Positions 34,463 to 41,443 of a DNA stretch of 64,000 nucleotides are shown piece by piece. Source of the stretch: Verrucomicrobiia bacterium DG1235 (GTDB taxonomy: Bacteria; Verrucomicrobiota; Verrucomicrobiia; Opitutales; Opitutaceae). The notes beneath the pieces were generated by a model. The model did not search any database. It saw only the letters and a list, made by a program, of their open reading frames with translations, and was not told where the DNA came from. Position numbers and translations under genes: made by a program. The stretch's first letter is position 1, and the number at the start of each line of letters is the position of its first letter. The stretch spans positions 496,001-560,000 of the forward strand of contig DS990592.1 of assembly GCA_000155695.1 (NCBI GenBank), in the 5' to 3' direction.

Positions 34463-36551
34463 AGTCCACCTCCGATTCTATCTCTTTCCAGTAGCGCCAA
34501 ACGGTACGTTCACTGACGTTCATTGCTTCGGCAAAGAGGTGCTTGTTTTCGCTTGTCACTTTGCCACCAAAGCGTGGCAGTAGCTCTTGAAGCTTGTGTT
34601 TCGACGACTTTCTAGGCCGTCCACCTTTGTTCGTATTTGAGTTTTCTTTGAACGCTTCAGGGTCAAGCGTCAGATCGTGTTGCCATGTTGGATACACCCA
34701 TCGAATGGCTACAGGCTCTGGAGCTTTGAAGTTCCTCAAGTTTGCCTCGAGGATCATGCAATCATCTTCATTGTGTGGAGTCATGGTCAGAAGGGCGTCG
34801 GGGTCTCTAGCGAACACCCCGGAACCGCTTGCCCGATCCATTGACTCCTTGCTTGCCGCGTTGCCTTTCGCGAAGTGGTGACAAAACGCGATTGCCGCTT
34901 TTGTCTCTTGGCAAAGGGCTTCGATTTCGTTGAGCATTCTACCAACGTCTTCAGCCTTGTTCTCTTCACCAGCCAATTGCATGAGCTTGTAAATTGGATC
35001 GATGATGATGAGCCCAACGCCCTCGGCTTCAGCGAAGTCCCGAACTCGTTCCACAATGCGACTGTATACTAGTTGGGGAGGGATGCCTCTTTTCGACATT
35101 TGTCCACGAAGATGCCAAAAGAAAAGCAAGGGGTCATCAAAGCCACTTTGAAACTTTGCTTTGCGTATTGCATTTATGCGATTGCGTGAAGCGAAGTCCT
35201 GCAGCTCAAAGTTGAGGTAAAGAACCGGGGCTTCCGTAGTTGGAAACCCAAGCCATGGAGTGCCGGTCGCAACGCACAACGCGAGGTCTGCTAGCAGAAA
35301 TGTTTTCCGGGCTTTCGATGGGCCTGCAATCATCATTTTAGCTCCTTGATAAAGGATGTTTTTGATTACTTGCGGGGGAGTAGGCCAACCCTGCTCGCGC
35401 TCCTCATTAATGGTGAGGATTGGCGGTAAATCGATATTAGAAGCCTTCCTTTGAGTTGAGTTTACTGCATCTTCCGCCATCGCTTGAGCAATTTCCATTG
35501 GAGCGCGTTTTTTCTCCTCGGGCTCAGGGAGGGCTGTTTCATGTCGTATAGGTTCGGCAATCGGGCCAACTTCCCTGTCGCGTCGCGATTCGCCGAAGCT
35601 TTGCCGGGCGAGTTCCCTTGCCGCTGCTTCGAAATCCCCACCGTGAACGAGGATTGAGTAGACGTGCCAAGGGCGATATGCCTTCTCTGTCTGAAATGAG
35701 GTTGAGCTTGAGAAAACCCAAAACCTTGGCTCTCCGTCTATTTTAACTCGTCCCCAAGTTGCCGATACGCCGCGATCCTTGTCGGGGCGTCGCCAATAGA
35801 ATTCGTCTGCCTGAGTCCAGCCATGTGCTTTTAAAAGCTCTGGCAAATGAATATCGGCTTTCGCATCATATTCATCTCCAGGCCTTGTCCCGTGATTTTC
35901 TGATCCCCGCGTCTCACTGGGACGATTGAAAGCTTCCACGGGCTCTGGTTCATCAAATGAACAGGCAACCTCTAGTAGTTCGTCTCGTTCTTCAGGTGTA
36001 AGCTCGGGAATGTTCTGAAAGTCGCCGCGCTTGATTTCGTAACCTGGGCTAGGCCACACGAGAAAGTAGCCTCCGCTTGCCTTGAAATCGAAGAGACCTT
36101 TGCGGTTTCCATTGGAGTCCTTTCTCGTTTTCGCAATGCCATTGGCGCTTTGTCTATGCTCATTGCACTTGAAAATCAGATGATAACCATTGTTTACCGT
36201 CTTTTGCAGTATCGGCTTTTCAATTACTTCTCCAAGGCCGACGTCATTGCAGCGTTTTTTGAAATCCTCCCAAAGGCCTTTTCTCACTTTCTCATCGATA
36301 TCGAGGCATTGCAAATTACCCCCGATGCTCGCGATGTGTGTGGCTGTAGAGAACCACTCTTTAAGGAGAGCTACCTCAGGATTTTCTTCCTGGTATCTTT
36401 TCCACTCCCTGATTTTTGGGGTTTTATTGCAAGAAACTGGAATCGTAGCAAATCCTTGCTTTCTGAGGCGTAGTGCTTGAATCAATATTTTCTTCGATTG
36501 ATTGGAAAGTGCCGTGCCGTTTTTCTTCAAAGAATATGGTTTCTGAGTCAC
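34449..36551 (-). CDS. Prim-pol/RepA-like replication protein
   Basis: A 700-residue protein from a GTG at 36551 that overlaps the stop of the HTH gene by 4 bp. Residues 25-200 fit a bifunctional prim-pol domain (GFATIPVSCNKTPKIREW, SIGGNLQCLDID and NNGYHLIFKC). Residues 330-600 form a RepA/AAA_25 RecA-like helicase with Walker A-like MIAGPSKARKTFL and Walker B LIIIDPIYKL; the usual Gly before the Lys is Arg (ARKT), an unusual substitution. The last 60 residues hold an HTH (FAEAMNVSERTVWRYWKEIE). It would prime and unwind the excised element for replication, as in phage satellites. Enzyme activity is inferred. Confidence 0.82.
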   Translation of the reverse strand: MTQKPYSLKKNGTALSNQSKKILIQALRLRKQGFATIPVSCNKTPKIREWKRYQEENPEVALLKEWFSTATHIASIGGNLQCLDIDEKVRKGLWEDFKKRCNDVGLGEVIEKPILQKTVNNGYHLIFKCNEHRQSANGIAKTRKDSNGNRKGLFDFKASGGYFLVWPSPGYEIKRGDFQNIPELTPEERDELLEVACSFDEPEPVEAFNRPSETRGSENHGTRPGDEYDAKADIHLPELLKAHGWTQADEFYWRRPDKDRGVSATWGRVKIDGEPRFWVFSSSTSFQTEKAYRPWHVYSILVHGGDFEAAARELARQSFGESRRDREVGPIAEPIRHETALPEPEEKKRAPMEIAQAMAEDAVNSTQRKASNIDLPPILTINEEREQGWPTPPQVIKNILYQGAKMMIAGPSKARKTFLLADLALCVATGTPWLGFPTTEAPVLYLNFELQDFASRNRINAIRKAKFQSGFDDPLLFFWHLRGQMSKRGIPPQLVYSRIVERVRDFAEAEGVGLIIIDPIYKLMQLAGEENKAEDVGRMLNEIEALCQETKAAIAFCHHFAKGNAASKESMDRASGSGVFARDPDALLTMTPHNEDDCMILEANLRNFKAPEPVAIRWVYPTWQHDLTLDPEAFKENSNTNKGGRPRKSSKHKLQELLPRFGGKVTSENKHLFAEAMNVSERTVWRYWKEIESEVDYEKN

Positions 36552-36784
36552 TTGCAGCCCTCCGCTAGAAACCGATTCAGTTCGACCGCTGAAATGCGGA
36601 TGTGCCTTAGTGGAAGCCTCCTAATGTGCCCTCGGGCAATGAGTTGCCGTACTGTTTCCCCTGTCACGCCCAATGCTATCGCTGCTTCTTGGAGGGTAAA
36701 GGTGAGTTTTAATGGAGCCTTACCGTCAAATGGTATGACGGAAAGGGCGGTTGATTTGTTTTGGTATGAAATGCTTTGTCGCAT
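36548..36784 (-). CDS. Excisionase-type HTH protein
   Basis: The 78-residue protein has a MerR/HTH_17-type winged helix: TFTLQEAAIALGVTGETVRQL then IARGHIRRLPLRHIRISAVELNRFL. Such proteins bend DNA in excision of integrated elements or regulate their genes. Its stop overlaps the GTG start of the prim-pol gene (GTGA), so the two are coupled. It likely controls excision or the replication operon; both roles are common. Confidence 0.78.
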   Translation of the reverse strand: MRQSISYQNKSTALSVIPFDGKAPLKLTFTLQEAAIALGVTGETVRQLIARGHIRRLPLRHIRISAVELNRFLAEGCK

Positions 36785-36861
36785 CCATGTCTAACAGCGA
36801 AAGCAGACTTGATCGAAAAGAAAACAGGGTGTAACTCTAGGGTTACGGGAATTGTAAAAGC

Positions 36862-37497
36862 CTAAACTAAGCCTTTGTTCATCAACTGGTTGAATGCTGC
36901 GTCAAGGCGTTTGAGGTTTTTTCGACTGAAGGCTTGACGGTCCGTGTCGGCTTTAACTCTGCTTCCATCTGGATACACCGTATAGCCAATCTTGTTTTCT
37001 TCAACGGTTTTGACCCCAGGTTGCTTGGATACCCTTTCCGCGAGTACGTAGCTATGCCCGATTAAGCTTTTGTCCTTTTCTCCTAACTCTTTTCGTACCG
37101 AAATGTAGGCCTTAAGTCGTATTAGCCATTTGGTGACATCCTTTTTGGAAAGTTCTTCTCCGAGTAGTCTCCAGGCCTTCCAGTATTCATTTGCCAATAT
37201 GAAGCCTTCGCAAAAGGCATCGGATTTGTCTCCCTCTTCTAATCTCTCTTGGTAGTTCTTCCGTGTAGATTTTAATTGCTCTATGGAATCGCCGAGTTCG
37301 GAAGCTTTGATGACAGAAATCTCTTCTCCAAACGCATCATCAACCCTTATAAATTCTTTCTCGCCCGACAGGGCAGCGAAGCATGCCGCGTCGTATTCGA
37401 GAGCGTCGATATCAAGACTATCAACAAGACATTTAGGATTCGGAAAACGCCATGAGTTCTCTTCATTCGTTGTCGGAAGGGTGCCGTCGGTTTGCAT
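36862..37497 (-). CDS. Hypothetical protein next to the integrase
   Basis: A 211-residue soluble protein with a charged helical middle (SIEQLKSTRKNYQERLEEG), a segment EYWKAWRLLGEELSKKDVTKWL, and a basic C-terminus (AFSRKNLKRLDAAFNQLMNKG). No signal peptide, membrane helix or known motif. The reading frame is island-like in base composition. It sits 36 bp downstream of the integrase gene on the same strand and 77 bp upstream of the HTH gene, so it may be part of the integration module. Function unknown. Confidence 0.6.
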   Translation of the reverse strand: MQTDGTLPTTNEENSWRFPNPKCLVDSLDIDALEYDAACFAALSGEKEFIRVDDAFGEEISVIKASELGDSIEQLKSTRKNYQERLEEGDKSDAFCEGFILANEYWKAWRLLGEELSKKDVTKWLIRLKAYISVRKELGEKDKSLIGHSYVLAERVSKQPGVKTVEENKIGYTVYPDGSRVKADTDRQAFSRKNLKRLDAAFNQLMNKGLV

Positions 37498-37533
37498 GTA
37501 TGGGAGGAGATGTTGAGATATAGTTGTCAGAAG

Positions 37534-38679
37534 CTAATTTTCCTTGGTTGGTGTTATACCGAAGTATTTTTCTCCATCTGATTCGGTGGCACGTCCCTTG
37601 TAGTGGTCCCAGAGCTTCTTTTCTGAGTTGTGGCAAAGGATTGTGGCAGTCGCGCTAGGGGACTTGTTGAGGGCAACATGGTAGCTCGCAAAGGAGTGTC
37701 TCAATGCGTTCTTGGGGTGAGGAACTTCACCTTGGCCTCCGTTTTCTTGTCGAAATAGCAAAGTGGCTTTTTCGAAGGCGGTCGACTTGTGGTACAGGTA
37801 GTTTCTTTCCTCGATTCTCCAGTCTTCGGATTGGGCGCGACAAAACTCCAACCAACGCCAGAGGTTGTCCGGTAGTCCGTCAATGAAGTGACGCCGCTTT
37901 GTTTTTATCTTAGCGGCTGGAAGTTCGATGCCTTTGAGCTCCCACTTAATATCCACAAAATCGATACGACATGCAGAGGAGTAGCGAAGTCCCGCGAAGG
38001 CCTCTAAGGCGAACCGCGCCAATACGGGAGCGGGAGCGTCATGGTTCGCTCTGAAAAGGTAATTCGCTTCGATTGGAGTCAGGACTCCGATTTCGGTTGG
38101 AATAACCTCTGGGGGCTCCACGCCACGTATAGGATTGTTTTGTATCCAGTCTTGCCTCACGCAATACCCGAAGAATGCGTTCAGTCGTTTGCGGTAGTTT
38201 TGCTTCGTCTGGGGATCGTATGGGAGTCCATTGAGCCAATCAGCGATATCGGAGGATGCGATGGCTACCGTTTCGCTGAATGTGGTCTGAAAGAAGTCGA
38301 GAGTTCGCTTTATCTGTCGGTAATGAGGCTGAGAGACTGCTCTCTCTTTCACCTCCAAGTACTCGCTAATTGCCTCGGAAAGGTCCTTCAGGCTCTCGTC
38401 GGAAGGTTTTAGCTCGAGGTATTTCTCGACTGCTTCAAGGACAGTGAGCTCGCTGCCTTCGAGCTTCTTGCGAGCTTTCAGATAGTCTCGTACCTCCCAA
38501 GCCTTGAGTAGCGTAGACTGCGAACCCTCTCTCTTGGCCTGCGACTCGAGTTTCTTGCGGTGAGTCTTTCTCGCATTCTTGGTTTCGAAGAATAGGTGTT
38601 TGGCTTTTCTGTTAACGTACCAGCGCAGCCCATAGGGGCTCTTTGGACGGTCGGGGCGGTCAATGTCTACGATCTTCAT
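37534..38679 (-). CDS. Tyrosine recombinase (integrase) of the island
   Basis: A 381-residue integrase beginning MKIVDIDRPDRPKSPYGLRW. It has an N-terminal SAM-like core-binding domain (YLEVKERAVSQPHYRQIKRT) and the catalytic domain: Arg I in AFAGLRYSSACRI, Lys in KIKTKRRHF, the HxxR box as NALRHSFASYH (His position occupied by Asn/Lys, Arg present), the ILCHNSEKKLWDHYKG box with His and the final Tyr. The non-canonical HxxR is the only oddity. The gene starts 187 bp from the tRNA-Ala 3' end and reads away from it. It would catalyse recombination between the 17-bp att repeats. Confidence 0.9.
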   Translation of the reverse strand: MKIVDIDRPDRPKSPYGLRWYVNRKAKHLFFETKNARKTHRKKLESQAKREGSQSTLLKAWEVRDYLKARKKLEGSELTVLEAVEKYLELKPSDESLKDLSEAISEYLEVKERAVSQPHYRQIKRTLDFFQTTFSETVAIASSDIADWLNGLPYDPQTKQNYRKRLNAFFGYCVRQDWIQNNPIRGVEPPEVIPTEIGVLTPIEANYLFRANHDAPAPVLARFALEAFAGLRYSSACRIDFVDIKWELKGIELPAAKIKTKRRHFIDGLPDNLWRWLEFCRAQSEDWRIEERNYLYHKSTAFEKATLLFRQENGGQGEVPHPKNALRHSFASYHVALNKSPSATATILCHNSEKKLWDHYKGRATESDGEKYFGITPTKEN

Positions 38680-38700
38680 AAAGAGGGTATTGAGTCCTTG

Positions 38701-38743
38701 GTTTAGACAAATGCCTAAACCGTGGTTTAGGCAAAGTAAAGGC
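38701..38743. promoter_or_regulatory. Right-end arm-type repeats with 20-bp palindrome
   Basis: Copies of GTTTAGGC occur here: GTTTAGAC at 38701, GCCTAAACCGTGGTTTAGGC (perfect palindrome) at 38713-38732 and GTAAAGGC at 38736. They lie between the integrase start and attR, and match the direct copies at 18780-18799, 41 bp inside attL. They are likely integrase or excisionase binding sites and may also control the integrase promoter. Confidence 0.65.
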
Positions 38744-38829
38744 GTAATGAACCGCTATGGCTTCGATTGATTCCGTTTGGCTGTTTCGGGACAATCTCTG
38801 TAAGTGTTTAATATGCAGGTAAAAGGCAC

Positions 38830-38855
38830 AAAAAAAGCCACTTACGAGAAGTGGC
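38830..38855 (-). terminator. Intrinsic terminator downstream of tRNA-Ala
   Basis: Read leftward, GCCACTT and AAGTGGC arms around a five-base loop are followed by seven T. It lies 12 bp beyond the tRNA 3' end on the island side, so the island supplies a terminator that replaces the displaced chromosomal one. Confidence 0.8.
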
Positions 38856-38866
38856 GAAATTTGAAA

Positions 38867-38883
38867 TGGTGGAGCCGACCGGG
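38867..38883. other. attR: 17-bp repeat inside tRNA-Ala
   Basis: Identical to 18723-18739. It is the 3' part of the tRNA (T-stem/acceptor/CCA), so integration restores an intact tRNA. Confidence 0.85.
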
Positions 38884-38942
38884 ATCGAACCGACGACCTC
38901 CTGCATGCCATGCAGGCGCTCTTCCAACTGAGCTACGGCCCC
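38867..38942 (-). tRNA. tRNA-Ala (anticodon GGC)
   Basis: The 76-base gene, CCA included, folds with acceptor GGGGCCG/CGGCTCC, including the G3-T70 pair that is the alanine identity element. The anticodon arm is CCTGC-ATGGCAT-GCAGG with GGC in the loop centre, and the T-arm is GTCGGTTCGATCCCGGT-like. It is the integration target of the island on its left. Confidence 0.97.
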
Positions 38943-39023
38943 AAAACAGAGTCGCTAAAACGGCAATCATTTTGGCGGTTGGCAAGAGAAAAGTTGCCTG
39001 AATTGGGGGAGAACTTGAGCGCC

Positions 39024-41141
39024 CTAGGGCATGGGGGAGAGGTTTTCCCATTTGACGGTCCAGGTGCCGTCTTGGGGGAAGCCGGGGGCGTGGATGTCTG
39101 GCGCTTCGTCCCAGCCGGCGGCCATCATGGCGATGGCGATGAGAACTCCGCCGTTTCCGGGGAGATAGAGGCGGAGGCGGTCGTCTTGGTAGTTGTGGCC
39201 GTTGGGGAGGTAAGTGTTCTTGGGGACGTCGAGGAGAAGGGCTTGGATGGCGAGCTCGGGTTCGCCGAGGCGGGCGGCGGTCATGGCGATCATGGGATAG
39301 TCCCAACCCCAGGTGTGTTGCCAGTCGTAGGTTTCGAGAACGTGGACGAGGGTTTGTCTGAGGCGCTGGTCGTCGACTTCGGGGCCTGGGAGCATGCCTT
39401 TGATTCCGAGGACGATGGGGTGGTCCCTTGGATTCCAGACGCCTTGGGCGGTGGCGTACATGTCTTCGTAGTGGGGCAAGGGGGCGAGTTTGCTGAGGAC
39501 TTCGTCCCAGTCGGCTCGGCGTTCCTGTCCTTGGCGGACGCGCCATTGCTGGGCGATTTCGAGTCCCCAGCGCCAATAGGAGAGCTCGAAGGGGGGATTG
39601 CTGGTGACGCGGTAGTCGTAGCTTTCTTGGGCGGGTATGACGGGGGGACCGAGGTCGTAGTGGCCTGTCTCTTCGTTGAGGTGCGGGAAGGCTGCCATGA
39701 ACGTGGCGGTGCTTTGTACGATCTGGTCGTATTTTTGCAGGGTGGCTTGGTCGGGGTGGGCTCGGTAGCTGAGCTCCGCGTAATAGATGGGGTGTGGCTG
39801 CTGCCAGAGGAGAAGTGGCGAGATGGAGGAGGCAACTTGGTTGCCGGCGGTATCTACGTTTTTTGGCCAGCGTATGCCGGGGTAGCCTTGGGTTTCTGCG
39901 ATGGCTTTGGCTTTGGGGATGATTTGCTGGTACCAGGGCAGGGTGTCTTCGAGGAAGGGCAGGCGATTCCAGAGGGCGAAGTGGACGCCGTGCCACCAGT
40001 GCATTTCGAGGTGGGGCTTGCCGTACCAGCTATTGACGGTGAGGCCGGTCTCTTGAGGGGGATATTTGCCGCCGCATTGGATGGCGGTGAGGTATTGGGA
40101 GAGGACTACGCGTCGCTCTATTTCGCGGGCGCGGGGATCGGAGCTGCCTGAGAGGTCGACGGCTCCGCCTGATTGCCAGAATTGTTTCCAGTGGGCTTGG
40201 CTTCGGGCGAGGGTTTCCGGGAAAGCGGGGGTTGGAATGGTGGGGAGCTTGGGGTCGGGATGGAAGCTGGCTGTAAATTCGAAGCGGGTACCGGCGCCTT
40301 TCTGGGGCGAGATTTGAAAGTGGTGTCTTTCGACTTCTTCGATCGTTGCGGATTCGGAGTAGGCGAGTTGGGTTTGGTAGTTGTCTGCGTCGAGGACGCG
40401 GTGGATTTTTGCCTGTCCGTTTTTCAGGATTTTTAGAGTGGAGCTGTGGCGTTCGGGTTTCGTCCAATCTTCCGGCTGGAGGCCCCAACCGGGATTTCCG
40501 TAGGGGAACCGGATTCCGGCTTGTAGTTGGCCTGAGGATACGAGCTCTGATTCGACGGAGATGCTGATGGAATCTGAGCTTGGGTGGCAAACGGTGACGA
40601 CTTTCACCGGGATGCCGTCTATCGAGTATTCGCTCTCGAGCGTGCCGGTATACAGGTCGAGCGTTTGCTGGATGTCTTGTAGTTGGTCTAGCCCTACCTT
40701 TGATCCATCTCTATGTTGAAATGTGAAGCCGATGTTTGCGAGTCCGAGGCGATGTGGATTGGACCGGCCGAATTGCCCGGCGGGGCTGGATTGGTCGATG
40801 GGGTAGGGAACTTGGCGTCCTTGGGTGTCGACGAGCTGGTAGGTATCCTCGATTGTATGGCCTTCGGTGTTGGGTAGGCTGTGCCAGCCCCATTCAGACT
40901 GGGTGGATAGAGGGATGCCGGTTTCGGCGTATTCGGCGGGGAAGCTTTGCAGTCCGGTGACGTCGGCGGTGAATGCGAAGGCGCCGTTGCCGACTGAGAA
41001 TGGAGAAAGCAGGATGGCTTCGCTCAGGGAGGGATTGTGCCGGGTGACGAGGGCTTGCCGGTCAATGGGGTCGCCGACTTCGGCCTGTAGGGAAGAGGTG
41101 AATACGGCGGCGGCGAGGAGTAGGGTGGTGGGGAGGTTCAA
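39024..41141 (-). CDS. Exported six-hairpin glycosidase-like protein (GH65/GH95-like)
   Basis: A 705-residue protein with signal peptide MNLPTTLLLAAAVFTSSLQA. An N-terminal super-beta-sandwich (residues 25-310, SVGNGAFAFTADVTGLQSF) is followed by a helical (alpha/alpha)6 part: NSWYGKPHLEMHWWHGVHFALW, then DYRVTSNPPFELSYWRWGLEIAQQW and HTWGWDYPMIAMTAARLGEP. This architecture is that of clan GH-L-type six-hairpin enzymes such as GH65 and GH95; I cannot choose the family. It would cleave or phosphorolyse an alpha-linked sugar in the periplasm. GC-rich open frames run opposite to it throughout but are shadows. The GH31 gene lies 302 bp upstream on the same strand. Confidence 0.75.
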   Translation of the reverse strand: MNLPTTLLLAAAVFTSSLQAEVGDPIDRQALVTRHNPSLSEAILLSPFSVGNGAFAFTADVTGLQSFPAEYAETGIPLSTQSEWGWHSLPNTEGHTIEDTYQLVDTQGRQVPYPIDQSSPAGQFGRSNPHRLGLANIGFTFQHRDGSKVGLDQLQDIQQTLDLYTGTLESEYSIDGIPVKVVTVCHPSSDSISISVESELVSSGQLQAGIRFPYGNPGWGLQPEDWTKPERHSSTLKILKNGQAKIHRVLDADNYQTQLAYSESATIEEVERHHFQISPQKGAGTRFEFTASFHPDPKLPTIPTPAFPETLARSQAHWKQFWQSGGAVDLSGSSDPRAREIERRVVLSQYLTAIQCGGKYPPQETGLTVNSWYGKPHLEMHWWHGVHFALWNRLPFLEDTLPWYQQIIPKAKAIAETQGYPGIRWPKNVDTAGNQVASSISPLLLWQQPHPIYYAELSYRAHPDQATLQKYDQIVQSTATFMAAFPHLNEETGHYDLGPPVIPAQESYDYRVTSNPPFELSYWRWGLEIAQQWRVRQGQERRADWDEVLSKLAPLPHYEDMYATAQGVWNPRDHPIVLGIKGMLPGPEVDDQRLRQTLVHVLETYDWQHTWGWDYPMIAMTAARLGEPELAIQALLLDVPKNTYLPNGHNYQDDRLRLYLPGNGGVLIAIAMMAAGWDEAPDIHAPGFPQDGTWTVKWENLSPMP

Positions 41142-41443
41142 GTTGTTAATTAGGAATTAGGATTTGGTTGGGTGATTGGGTGGTGATTTGGGGTGGAACT
41201 GGTTAAACAGAGATCTGGCCTTTGGCCGGAACTGGGTGGCCTGCGGCCAGCAGGATTCGAATGGGCTTGTGTGTTTGCGGCTGGATTGTGTGGTCTGGAT
41301 AGCGGATCTGCCTCTTTTGGCAGGATACGAGATGGCGAGAGTGGCTCCTTCCGGGTTGGATCTAATTTCCACTGTGTTTGGTGATGAACCTTTTTTTGGG
41401 GGGCGGGGAAAGCGAGCCGGGACGTCTCGCTCCACCTGGGTGC
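41142..41443. other. Intergenic stretch between the two glycosidase genes
   Basis: No gene is seen. It contains small GC-rich inverted repeats (for example GCGAG...CTCGC near 41410 and GGCCTGCGGCC near 41228) but no T-run. It likely carries the promoter of the six-hairpin gene. Confidence 0.45.

Larger units (their letters stand above)
18723..38883. mobile_element. Integrated genomic island in tRNA-Ala, about 20 kb
   Basis: The ends are the 17-bp direct repeats at 18723 and 38867. The tyrosine integrase sits beside the intact tRNA, as in most tRNA-targeting islands. The content is mobile and accessory: integrase, excisionase-like HTH, prim-pol/RepA-like replication protein, a restriction/defence-like operon, a PIN/GNAT/ASCH module and a tract of small unknown genes. 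It is visibly AT-richer than the flanks. No capsid, terminase, relaxase or conjugation gene is seen, so it is better called an integrative or satellite-like element than a prophage or ICE. Confidence 0.88.

Noticed and set aside
38842-40151. Long open frames on both strands across the six-hairpin glycosidase gene (38842-39996 minus, 38910-40151 plus)
   Set aside because: They are Arg/Pro/Ser-rich or Gly/Val-rich shadows produced by the GC-rich codon use; only the 39024-41141 frame has a signal peptide and domain pattern.
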